DNA of 64,000 bases from Macrolepiota albuminosa (lineage: Eukaryota; Basidiomycota; Agaricomycetes; Agaricales; Agaricaceae). Below, in pieces: positions 45,506 through 55,584 of this stretch; within the stretch, counting starts at the first letter, position 1, and each line of letters begins with the position of its first letter. A model generated the notes under the pieces. That model made no database searches. It was not told the origin of the DNA and was given only the letters and a program-made list of their open reading frames with translations. The position numbers were made by a program, and so were the translations under genes. The stretch is taken from the NCBI GenBank assembly GCA_027475525.1, contig JAMWFC010000108.1, forward strand, positions 807,811 to 871,810, given 5' to 3'.

Positions 45506-47643
45506 CTAAATCGCCGGGTCGTTTTCCGAATACTCGTAGGTGGCGTCCTCCCCTTCGAAAGTCCAGGTGGCACGTCCCATGACCTGTCGTTTGGGGCACT
45601 CGGAGATGAAATGATCTTTCTCACCACAGAGTATGCAGACACCCTCCCTTCTCCGTCGTTCCTGCACATCCGTCGGGACTTCGATCCAGGGTCGTCCCTT
45701 CTTTTGAAGCCGGTTGGCTCGGAGGGCCTCCTCGTCCCGTTCGTCGTCGAAGTCGAAGTCTTCCAGGGTCGTCCCTTCTTTTGAAGCCGGTTGGCTCGGA
45801 GGGCCTCCTCGTCCCGTTCGTCGTCGAAGTCGAAGTCTTCCGGGTCTTCCAGGGGTTCCTCGGGGCTTGGCACGTTGCCCGGGTCGTGGGCGGCCACGGC
45901 GGCGTTGAGTTGGGCCTGGGGGCGGGCGCCGCTGCCGGGGTTAGCATTGGGCGGGCCGCGACTCACCGGGGGTCGGCCGCCAGGGAATGCGGGGGGACCG
46001 GGGTTTCGACCTTGGGGGTTGGGGGTTTCGCCGGAGGGCCAAGGAGGTCCTCCTCTAGGGTTCCAGGGGGGTCGGGAATTCGAATACTCGCTGCGGTCTT
46101 CCCAATAGCGTTGGTCAATCTGCATGACGAGGGCCTTGTACCCGTCGTAGGAGGGTTGTTTCGGGGCGAGTCGGAGGACGTCCTTGATACGTTGTGGGAG
46201 GGCGCGGCGGAGGGCGTACCGGAGGGCGCTGTAATTCCAACCTGTCTTGTAAGCTTCCTTTTCAAAACGTACGATGAAGGTAGTGAAACGTTCTTCAGAG
46301 CGCATCTGGAGGTTGAAGAGGTTGTCCTCGGCCTCGGCCACGGTGTCGTATATCCCGAATTTCCCGGAGAACTCATCGACGAAGGCTTGCCAGCGAGTGA
46401 GTGCCGGGTTGTTGGGATCGAACTGGATGAGGGCCGTGTAGTGATCGAAGGCGATCCCCTGGAGGTACAACGCGGCAAAGGCCACCTGGGAGCTGTCAAT
46501 CTGAAACGTGAGCGGCTTTGCCTGGAATGTATTGAGACACTGAGTGAGGAAGGTGCGCCATTTTTGGGGGTCCCGGCCCGTGAAAGCGTCGGGCTTTTGG
46601 ATGTCCAGTCGTCCTTCGCGGGCGAGGGCGTTGCGAGCGTCGTCTGGTCCAGCAGCGTTGCGGGGAGGGGGGCCAGCATTGTAATAGTAGTAATAGTGAT
46701 TACTCCCCCCTCCTTGAGGAGGGAAAGCACCGAGGGCGGGGCCCCACCCGCCGGGAGGTCCTCCTCCGGGTGGCTCACCTGGGGGTCCACGCCCGGGAGG
46801 CCCGTTGTCCCAAGGGGGTTCGTTCCTGCCAGGAGGGGGCCCGGGTCTCCACGCAGGGAGTGGCGGAGGTGGAGGGCCTGGGGGTCGTCCTCGAGGTTCG
46901 GCTGGGGGTGGCGGAGGCGGTCGGGGAGGGTTTGGCAATGTCGGGTCGGGCGGAGGGGGATTAGGTGCTGGGTCGGGTGCCGGGTTGCGCGGGGAACGTT
47001 CAACCCAGGAGGGTCGGGCTTGCATCGGGGGTCGCGGGGGGTTCTGTAGGTCGAAGTGGGATGGCGGATCGCGGCGGAAGTTGCGTTCCGGAGGGGCCGG
47101 GGCGGACGTGGGGGGCGGTGCTGGTGCCGGGGCAGGCGCGGGCGCAGGACGTTGTTCGTTGTTGTCACGCGTGAGCTTGTCAATGTAGCATAGCGTGTCG
47201 TCCGTACTAGGGGTGTCCACCCGGGCTCTACCGGGGCTCATCGGGGGCGGCGGTCGGGCATTGTCCATTCGCGGGAGGGGTTCCAGGGGTCTCTGGGGCT
47301 GCCCCCAGGTCTCGAAGGTACTAGGAACGGAATTAGCCCTGCGACGAGTTGACAAGCCTACCGTGCGGGCAGCGGGTTGGTCGAAAAGGCCTCCAGTCAG
47401 GTTGAGGGACCGTAATATGGCTGAGGCGTTCTGCTGTTCTTTCCGTTGTCGTTGTTTCGGAGTGGAGACCGTGGGGGCTGCCAGGGCTGCTGGGGCCGGT
47501 TCCGGGGGTTCCCGTCGAATGTGAATCGAGCGACCTGGGTCCGCAGGGTCGTTGAGGGGCCGAGGGGAGGGGGACGCGTGGACTTCGTCGAGCAGTTGCT
47601 GTAATTCTTCCCAGAGGATCGTATTGCGCCTATACTTTACCAT
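45506..47643 (-). CDS. Gypsy-1 Gag
   Basis: ATG at 47,643. The first ~330 residues are extremely Pro/Gly/Ala/Arg-rich. The capsid-type gag domain follows (IQKPDAFTGRDPQKWRTFLT, then GKFGIYDTVAEAEDNLFNLQ and RFTTFIVRFEKEAYKTGWNY). After an acidic stretch, a CCHC zinc knuckle (CILCGEKDHFISEC) is read in the frame restored when one copy of the 77-bp duplication at 45,686-45,839 is ignored. Gag stops at TAG 45,506-45,508. As assembled, the duplication throws the frame and hides the knuckle. Confidence 0.85.
45686..45839. repeat. 77-bp tandem duplication no. 14
   Basis: Perfect. In gag between the acidic stretch and the zinc knuckle, hiding the knuckle from the gag frame. Confidence 0.95.
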
Positions 47644-47655
47644 GTGTTCTCCTCA

Positions 47656-48582
47656 TGTTGATAGGCTTCTACTCGGACTGAGCGCATCAAGGGACATTAT
47701 AGGCCGACCAACACTTGACACACTAAAGGCTCTAGCGACCAGCCTTGGGTACAGAGCAGCCCTAGCGCGGGCGCTCTATGGCAAGACTTATCCATTCATC
47801 TCAATCACCAGTATCAGCCCCTCAGCGCACTCCACTCAGTTACTTTGAAGACCAAGAAGACTCAGGACTCATAGCGCTAGCATAACGGCGGGAGGGGACT
47901 CTGACCAAACCCCGATCAGTACTGGAAGGAGTTAGCAATTGGCGCTGTCAATCACCGAGGCACCTCAATCAGAAGTCTAAAAGAATCAATGACGACGAGA
48001 CAGGATACACGCAGACCCGACATTTAAATCTATCAAAATATGGTACAATGTTTAGCGCCGGAATTAGCGCTCACGGCGTCTGTCGAGGATTCTCCGACCA
48101 TACCCCGGGATGGCATGACCAATTAAATTACATCGAAAAGTGAGCAAACTCGTACCACTTCTAAGTAGTTTTAGAGTCGCCGTTGGTCGCCGTCACCCAT
48201 GTGCTGCAGGTCGCCGTTGACAGGTGGCCGTTAGCTACAGTCACGAAGGGAGGCGCTAAGCGGTAGCGCCGCCAATGGACTTATTTTGGAAATAAGGTAG
48301 CGCATAGTATAAAAACTAGCTACTTGCCATGTATATAACAACGAATCGTAACCTCTTGAGCACCCAGTTACACTTAGCGTTCAAATCGCGCTAGCATTGC
48401 CTGACTTTGCCACCAAGTTCGGCGCTAGCTTCGTCTATCTCGTCTTCGTCGTTTACGGTGCCACCTACGGGCACGCTACGCTGCGCTATTCGTTTCTTTC
48501 TCTATAATTTCTCCTAAACTACGACGCTTACCACTTGCTAGGTAGCATCCGAGGCGCTATCGTCTAGCGCATCGCCCTAACA
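47656..48582. mobile_element. Solo LTR, family C, inside Gypsy-1
   Basis: TGTTGATAGGC to GCCCTAACA: TG..CA ends with TGTT/AACA inverted tips, 927 bp, no coding content, and repeated GCGCTA-type motifs. Flanks CCTCA (47,651-47,655) and CCTCT (48,583-48,587) match at 4 of 5 bases, a plausible target duplication. Composition differs from both Gypsy-1 and its flanks. It separates the leader ORF from gag. Confidence 0.6.
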
Positions 48583-49344
48583 CCTCTGCTCGAGCACACC
48601 GGGACCCTGCCGGGACTCCTCACAAACCCGTACGCCAGGCGCTGGAGACGGCGTTGTACTGCGTATACGTCCAGCGCACCCAACCACAGTTGGCGTCATC
48701 AACGTGAGGCGATCCCCGAATTCGACCAGGCAGTGAGCCCATTCCTCCGGAGTGCCTTCGAAGTCGTCGTGTCCGAACTCCACGAGCAGCGTCCTTGTCC
48801 GTTGCGCGAAGCTCTCTGGCGAGATCCTGAGGGAGCGGAGTACCTCGTCCCGTTGCCGTTCATACTCCTCGAGGCGTCGTCGTCCCATTGGCGAGGGAGG
48901 GGTTCGAGCGGGTGGGGCGGCGGCCGGGTAATGACGAAGGGGGTAGTCGGGGTAGGGGGGTCCTCGGGGTTCTCGGGGTTGGGGGACGGGGCGCTGATAA
49001 CCGTAGTAGGGGGTGGGTGCAAAGGGGCCCTCGCTGGGGGGAATCAGGCGAGGTCCACTGGGTACAGGTGGGGTCTCCGGCAGGCCCCCGGGGATGCTCC
49101 GGTACGAGGGGACCTCCACGGGTCACGCCATGGCTAAATTGGGCGGAGGGGCCCAGCTGGCTGAGGGCCCCAGGTCGTAGAGGGACGGGTTGGGGGCCCA
49201 GTGGTGGTGGAGATATGGAGGTTCGTACGGGAGAGGTGGATAGACGGGGCGGGGAGTCTGCGCGGAGTAGTGCTCGGGTACCGGGCGTCCGTAAGGGTCG
49301 GTCTGGTACCCGGTGGGGTAGTAAGTGTGAGTATACGTAGCCAT
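48583..49344 (-). pseudogene. Gypsy-1 leader ORF, Pro/Tyr-rich
   Basis: ATG at 49,344, just inside the 5' LTR. The first 70 residues are Tyr/Pro/His-rich (MATYTHTYYPTGYQTDPYGR); an in-frame TGA follows at 49,123-49,125 (GCG TGA CCC; CGA-to-TGA type). The frame continues through a Pro-rich stretch to a helical end (MGRRRLEEYERQRDEVLRSL, then DFEGTPEEWAHCLVEFGDRL). It then meets the solo LTR. It may be the N-terminal part of Gag or a separate protein; frames do not join directly to gag across the LTR. Confidence 0.55.
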
Positions 49345-49490
49345 CAAGAACGGTGTAAGGAGAGAGTCTTGATATTATGTCAGGTTCCGCTGAGTCGGGG
49401 GCCTTCTGGGAAAGTAGCCATCAAGAACGGTGTAAGGAGAGAGTCTTGATATTATGTCAGGTTCCGCTGAGTCGGGGGCCTTCTGGGAAA
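49337..49490. repeat. 77-bp tandem duplication no. 15
   Basis: Perfect. Spans the leader-ORF start, the leader and the first bases of the 5' LTR. Confidence 0.95.
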
Positions 49491-50196
49491 GCAACACCCT
49501 TACGATGCGGACTTGACCTACGAATACTCGGGTGTCTGGAACTCCGGGGCTAGGACTCCGGGGTTCAAGACGAGGACAGGGGTAATCCCAGGAGAGGGGA
49601 CTAGAGTCCGGGAGTTTTGGGTTGGGGGTGGCTGAGAGTTAGAGGGGGTCGAGTCGTGAACCGGAGGTTCTAAGACGAGACCAAGTTAGTAAATCAAGAG
49701 TCGCGAAGTGCGTACCAAAACTTAGAGCACGCAAATACTTAGGCGTGCCAGTCGAAGCGTACCAATCAAGGCGTACCAGTCAAGCAAAGGGCACGCAATA
49801 TCCAAGTAAGCAAAGTATGTAATATCAAGACTAGCAAATACAACAAGGAACTATGCTATAAGTACTATGGGGCCGGGTCTCGGAGTTCCGGGATGTCTGG
49901 GATGGGTTCCGGGGGTCATTGAGTAGCGGCAGGGGCTACATACCGGGATCGCGCGTGTGGGGCGCACGATCAATTGGCGCGGATGGAGCCGTGATGCGTG
50001 ATGCGCGATGGCCAGAACGAGTCGCGTGATCCGATTGTTGATCGGGGCTGGTGGTGGCTGATGGCGGTCCTTGATGCACGTGATGGCGGTGTCAGCGTTT
50101 GTGATGGCGGGGCGTGTCCTGTGGGGTCGGAAGGAGGGTCCCGAATGGTGTTCCGGGGGTGTCCCGGGGTGGGCCCGGAGGGGAGGGGTCGTGACA
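49455..50196 (-). repeat. Gypsy-1 5' LTR
   Basis: 742 bp, TGTCAGG..GTGACA. It is 21 bp longer than the 3' LTR because of a short insertion near 50,083 (GTGATGGCGGTGTCAGCGTTT-like, part repeat of its neighbour). The 77-bp duplication at 49,337-49,490 gives a false second LTR start at 49,378. No tRNA-type primer site beginning TGG lies next to it on the minus strand. Confidence 0.9.
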
Positions 50197-50201
50197 ATGA
50201 C

Positions 50202-52740
50202 ATGGCAATTTTCTCAAGGTAAACATGCTGTAATATTGTGAGAATTATAATTTTAATAGTAATATACAAAATTTATTGGGATTTCAAAAGTAATTAACTA
50301 ATATAATTGACTAGATAAAAAATACTATAACACTGAGTAAAAAAAAACAGCATCAATAAAAGAAAGCAAAATTTTTTTAAAAAAATAGATAAAACTTACA
50401 AAACTAAAACTTGAAAAGCAATACTATATAAAAGATAAATGATACAAACAATAACAACAGACAAACAGCACAGACAGGTGAAATCACAACAGAAAAGTGG
50501 CACATGAAAGTAGCAAATACACAACATTAAAACAGAAATGAATAAATAATATGCACCAGTGGCAGACAAGCGATTATAAAATAGCAATAAACAGGTATTA
50601 GAAAATGAAAACAAACAAACAACACTGCAATGCAAGAAACATACAGCATGGAATAGTAGTTGAATAAGCAGCATGAAACAGCAGCAAATAGACAGCACAA
50701 AATTGTACTGCAACAGAAAACAAGCATTACAGTAGACAAATAACTGCAATAGGCAAACGTGAAATGAATAAAGATGACACCTATAACAAGCTGACAGATA
50801 TTGATGCAGCAGAAAATAGTTACATTATGAAAAATTAAAACACTAGTAGTAACAAAAAACATATTAATATAACAAAATAGTTTCTGAATAGCAATAGCAG
50901 ACAATAGTAATAAAACAGACAAGTTTGAAGTTGTAAATATTAATAATAATTAAGTTGAAAAAAGTAAATAAAACAATACAAGTACTAATAACAAACCTTA
51001 TAGAAACTTCTAAAACATCATATAATCTGGAGCAAATTTAAGAGGAAACTTGAGATGTTTGATCTTGTAAAAAAAATTGTCTTTTATTCTCTTATTCTCT
51101 CACTCTTATATATATTGAGAGAGTCAGAGATATATTACAGATGATAATTATTATACAACAATAATAATAAAAATCATTATATAATTGTTTATATGGATAA
51201 ACATTTATATAATCACATTTGAAAACAGGTCTATAGTGACTATAAAGACCTGTAATGACTGTGATTTTCATTTTTATATGAAGCGATAGAAATTTAGAAG
51301 GAAACTGACTTCAAAAGTTATAAAAATGCAATAATTTTTTTGTGAGATATATTACATACTTAGTCTAAATTTTTTGAGAAGAAAGATTCAAAAATTGCAA
51401 AAGCTTACTGCACATCAAAATGCCCAAAAAAGAGTTGCTAATCTAATTTCAACAGGCAAAAGTTCAGAGTTATATACAAAGAGAAAGCATGAATTTGAAT
51501 CAGGTCTTATTGGATGATTCTGTAGCCAAATTGCAAGGATGCTAATTTTAAACCAAGTGACAGACACTCAGACTCTGACTGGGAGAATGAATGTGAAGAT
51601 TATTAGAATACCTATACACTGTTTGTTGCAGTTAACAAATCTGTAAATAAAGTGAAGACACACACAATGAAAAATTCCTGAGCTTGGATAAGGAAATTTT
51701 AGAGCTTAGCCATTACACTTTTTTGCATTGAATTGGAGAGTTTATATTATAAAAATGGTGGCTTCCATCACAATCAGTTTGTATCGGCATATTAGACCTT
51801 GTGATATGAGAGTCAATCATTTTTGTCTCAGGAAGTTCTTCATCTATTGGCTCTGCAGCTATTTGATCTTATCTATTGTCTGGTTGTTTAGTTATGGAGT
51901 TCTACTTTTTGAAAGAGGTGTTTAATATGTTTTTTGCTCTATTTATACATTGGTGTGGGTGAAATTTCATTTGGTATTTTTCAGTAGCATCATATATAAT
52001 GCACAGTACAAACTACATCTATCTATTAGATAACTGCAGCCTTGCTGTGACTATGAAGGAGCACATCTATACTACAATCTTTCTTTAGAAGTTCCATAGG
52101 ATCTCCTTCTTCATGCATGTAGAGCAGAGAGACCAGGCAATGCATTGAGTACTCAACATTGACTTTGTTGGTATTGAGAACCAATTGCCTAAAAGAGACA
52201 GACACTGGCTCTCTGTACTGATTCTGTCAGGGAACTGATCTCTAAGCTATGTCCAGCCCTATTCTGAGCTTAGTCTAATAATGTGCCTGGTTTTAGCACA
52301 TCTGAATGACTACTCAGCCTGCTCTATCCCCTTCTATTTTCTAGTAGTCAGCCTTGATAAGTCATATGCATGGACCTTACTCAGCATCAGTTGTTGTTAG
52401 TTATACACCATTATATACCAGGGCCCAATTAGTTAAACAAGATTAGTAGTAGCAAAACCACTAATATAGTATATATAGACAGCTGCATCTTCTCCTAGCC
52501 TATCTACTAAACCAACTGTAAGCTTCTCTAGTGAGTCTGACTTTTTAATTAGCCTTGCTAGTCTCTTGCTCAACTCTTACTTGTCATTTGCATTGCTGGC
52601 TCTGCAGAACTTCTTCTGCAGATGTTACACATTTCTCTTACAATAGCTTGGTCACTATCAAATTCATCAGAGAATGCTGAGTGAGGAATATTGGCATGAA
52701 CAGAGAGGATGAGGCCTCATAGTGAAGAGCTGCAGGTGTG
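50202..52740. other. AT-rich DNA without genes
   Basis: Highly AT-rich, with many short poly-A tracts and no supported gene. 51,765-51,850 resembles 29,935-30,020 ('cacaatcagt..gtat', 'ttagac..ttgtga', 'tttgtc'), so part is a decayed dispersed repeat. It is the continuation of the Gypsy-1 target region. Confidence 0.55.
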
Positions 52741-53300
52741 GCCAGCCTGGCTGGTCTCTCCAGAAGTTCAGCAGATGCAATAGCTCAGGCTGACCAAGAT
52801 TATGGGGATCTTGGAATATCAGACCCTCTGGAAAATACCTTGAATGTATAAATTGCTGATCATTGGTCCTCACTGCCTTGTAAGGAGCAGATTTATACTG
52901 GTAACCAGATGCAATTTCTGATGGAGTGATCAGATGATGAGCAAAGATGGAGAAAACAAGGATTCACTGTAATGAGTATTTAGATAGTCCTGGACAAACA
53001 TTTTCAATTCTGTCTGAGTTTGAAATATATTTGGTCCTGGATCTGCTGGTAATATTGGGAATCCATCCCTATCTAAATCAAGAATAAGGTCATGATGTGT
53101 AAGGATAGGAGGAGTCAAATCATGGGGTAATTGCATGTTGGACAGCATGTCTCTACCAAGAAGAGCAGACATGTAATCTATCATATTCTTGTTGATGTCA
53201 CTAACAAGGTCAGGAAAGGAGTCTTGAAAGATAGGTCGGTTAACATGGGTCAAGTATGATATATTGTCATGACTATAATTGGTGTCAAAATTGTTTAAAG

Positions 53301-53454
53301 AATGATGGCACCACATACATTCTAATAGTCATGCCTTCATCTGCATACCAACCAACAACAGTCCAACTCAACATGCCAATGATGGCACCACATACATTCT
53401 AATAGTCATGCCTTCATCTGCATACCAACCAACAACAGTCCAACTCAACATGCC
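53301..53454. repeat. 77-bp tandem duplication no. 16
   Basis: Perfect. In the companion gene of KDZ copy 2; copy 1 has a single equivalent near 17,200. Confidence 0.95.
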
Positions 53455-53546
53455 TATCTCTCTAAATCAAAGCACATCTGCATTGTCCACATGCTTTAAA
53501 CCGTGCTTTCAGGCCTTCCTGGAGAGAAAATGATTAGAAAGCAGAT

Positions 53547-53700
53547 TCAAGTGGACAGATGTACAACAAATAAAGGACAGATGGAGGACAGAAGGAGTAC
53601 CAACTTATGCAGAATTTCTGGCATCAAGTGGACAGATGTACAACAAATAAAGGACAGATGGAGGACAGAAGGAGTACCAACTTATGCAGAATTTCTGGCA
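53547..53700. repeat. 77-bp tandem duplication no. 17
   Basis: Perfect. In the intron and exon near the equivalent of 17,000 in copy 1. Confidence 0.95.
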
Positions 53701-54014
53701 GATTTCCTTTTTCGCTCCATTCTGCCACCATCTTCTGTAAACAACTTTCCTCCTGCAATGTAAGTTGATGCATACTGAGGCATTGTGATCCTTACTCCTC
53801 AACAAGTTCTGGATCTCCTTGTGTATCTCCTTTGCCATTGTTTTCCAGACAACATCTTAGAGTGAAGTTTTCAGAAGCACCTTTAGATCTTTATGCTGGT
53901 AATAAGGGTGCCAGCAATTCTTGATATACTGAACAACCTTCTATTCAAGCAAATGATGTCTAGTTCTTTGCAATGAGTTGCTGTACCTACTTTGATTCTC
54001 TCTGCCCACTCTTC

Positions 54015-54168
54015 CCCTGTCTTTGGCTCTGTCCCCTTAGTGGCCCAGTAGTTGAAGATATTCATTAGGATTTTATCCTTCAAGATAGCAGCCCTGTCTT
54101 TGGCTCTGTCCCCTTAGTGGCCCAGTAGTTGAAGATATTCATTAGGATTTTATCCTTCAAGATAGCAG
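54015..54168. repeat. 77-bp tandem duplication no. 18
   Basis: Perfect. In exon 1 of the companion gene of KDZ copy 2. Confidence 0.95.
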
Positions 54169-54509
54169 TCTGAGCTTGAAGAGTAGTTGAGGAGCAGTAG
54201 AGTTCCTTGTATGATTCAAAGATAGATCTTTCTTCTGCTATAAATATTGATTCAGATGGTTGCAGGAGGGCAGACATATTTGTAGACAATATAATTTTCT
54301 GCAACTACACAGTTTTCAACTGAAGGATCACATGATAAAATATACATTTCTATTCAGTGTCCGTTGATGACAAACAGATTCTATTTGTCATCAACAGATA
54401 GGGTCCGCTGTCTGCTGGTATCTGGCCCATCCAAATTGGGGCATATTGCCGATATTGATGAGCAGTCTCATTAGATCTCTGGTACAATGGCTAGGTCCTA
54501 GCCATAGAT

Positions 54510-55584
54510 ATTTGATCATGAACCTAAACTCTCTGAAGAAATGCAAGCGACCAAAAACAACAGTCATCAGGTAAAGGGACCTCATCCTGTTTGCTGAGGA
54601 AAGGACACAACTCACTCAGAACACACAAGAGTTGCCAGTCCTCATAACACAACGGCTACCACTGGATCCTGTTCCCATTGTAACTGGTGCACCACCTGCG
54701 GCATTTCCAGATGATGATAACTTTGCACACTTGGACAATAGCCCAACAATAGATGATGTAGATGATACAATGCCCATATCCATAAGGCATGTAAAGGTAA
54801 TTTGAATGTATGCTATTATTGAGAGTGAATTATTCAAGTTCATATATAGACACAGACAGATTATCTTAACAACTTCATCAACCATGTTCCACAGTTGCTC
54901 AATGGATTTCTTGGTCATGAGTCAATAGATGATGTAACTGATTGTCTTGCTTGTCCTGACTACTACCTCGCATGATGGCAATGCTGTGATTGCATTGGGT
55001 CAAGAATATTCTGTTGCAGATGTTTCCACTGCATGCATGACTCTAATCTGTTTCACTGACCTGAAGTATGGAATGGTAGGTATTTCCAACAAATGAATAT
55101 GTCAGATACTGGAGAGTATTTCTATATCCAACACAATTCATTGCATGCAAACTGGCATCAAGGGAAGGTCAGAGTCAGGGCTCTTGAGGACCACAAGCAG
55201 AAAAAGGACATTCAGGAGCAAGAGTTTCTATGACTCAAATATCAACTGGATGTTGAACTTCTATCAGTGGATAGTGACCTGGAACATCCAGCAGTGCATC
55301 TGTCCATGACTTCAGATTTTCTGAGCAGACTTTAGAATGCCAGCCTTGATCAAATCATGGAAGAGGAAGAGCAACAGAAACTAGAGAATAATGTGCCAAT
55401 AGAAGATATTCCAGAAGATCAGCCAGTCACGAATGGGTTCTGTATAGACAGATATGATTGCTTTGGGAATCCAATACAACAGATTGTTCACACAACTGGA
55501 GTACATTACATCACTTTCATTTCATGTGAGTGTTCTGGGATGGATGTCTTGGTAGAGGATATCATCTGCCTGCAGCTGGTCCCC
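54510..55584 (+). pseudogene. KDZ copy 2: transposase remnant
   Basis: Matches 14.9-16.2 kb in the opposite orientation. The N-terminus (about 54,525-54,800) includes PTIDDVDDTMPISIRHVKVI; the cysteine cluster survives partly (CLACPDYYLA, then stop, then CCDCIGSRIFCC); 55,357-55,584 reads NNVPIEDIPEDQPVTNGFCI and SCECSGMDVLVEDIICLQLV. Arg codons became stops or Gln/Cys in several places. It ends at 55,584, where the Gypsy-2 LTR begins, and probably resumes beyond that element outside the window. Confidence 0.87.

Larger units (their letters stand above)
40968..45630 (-). pseudogene. Gypsy-1 pol: 2 proteases, RT, RNase H, IN, chromodomain
   Basis: Protease 1 (45,078-45,599) has TLVDSGATDNFIDEAW and ends in LVLGLPWL. 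A TGA (45,078-45,080) follows where the second copy has Arg. Protease 2 (about 44,430-44,935) has [14 protein letters not shown], with Gly of D-S-G changed to Arg, and ends in [17 protein letters not shown] has [31 protein letters not shown] and [13 protein letters not shown]. RNase H has LECDASDYAIAGIL. Integrase has an HHCC zinc region and D..D..E (SLDHIVELPE; VSDRGPLF; HPKTDGQTKR, Glu replaced by Lys). A TAG (41,685) and a TGA (41,241) interrupt the end; the chromodomain at 40,970-41,182 is well kept ([29 protein letters not shown]). 77-bp duplications at 43,285, 43,474 and 44,767 cause apparent frameshifts. The pol frame overlaps gag in -1 by about 120 nt. Confidence 0.88.
37969..50196 (-). 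mobile_element. Gypsy-1: complete chromovirus with antisense gene
   Basis: A full-length element on the minus strand, with LTRs at 37,969-38,689 and 49,455-50,196, flanked by the 5-bp target duplication ATGAC (37,964-37,968 and 50,197-50,201). It is strikingly GC-rich against its AT-rich surroundings. Minus-strand order: leader ORF, gag, two protease domains, RT, RNase H, integrase, chromodomain. On the plus strand, between pol and the 3' LTR, lies a spliced gene. Seven 77-bp duplications and one foreign solo LTR inflate it. The true nonsense codons I see are all explicable by single C-to-T or G-to-A changes. Confidence 0.92.
52745..54290 (-). pseudogene. KDZ copy 2: companion gene remnant
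   Basis: Matches the companion gene at 16.4-17.8 kb: MSALLQPSESIF near 54,270, then KVGTATHCKELDIICLNRRL, HDLILDLDRDGFPILPADPG at 52,930-53,316, and QQFIHSRYFPEGLIFQDPHN at 52,760-52,873. It ends where copy 1 reads FWRD, so the 3' third is lost. Many CpG sites of copy 1 are TpG or CpA here. Three 77-bp duplications add false frameshifts. An 11-residue segment after the start is absent. Confidence 0.85.

Noticed and set aside
45781..47049. Long plus-strand ORF (422 codons) opposite Gypsy-1 gag
   Set aside because: Frame shadow of the GC-rich, Pro-rich gag; no domain and no start or splice context.
49378..49454. A second LTR start, suggesting a tandem LTR insertion
   Set aside because: Explained by 77-bp duplication no. 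15; only the start at 49,455 runs into a full LTR.
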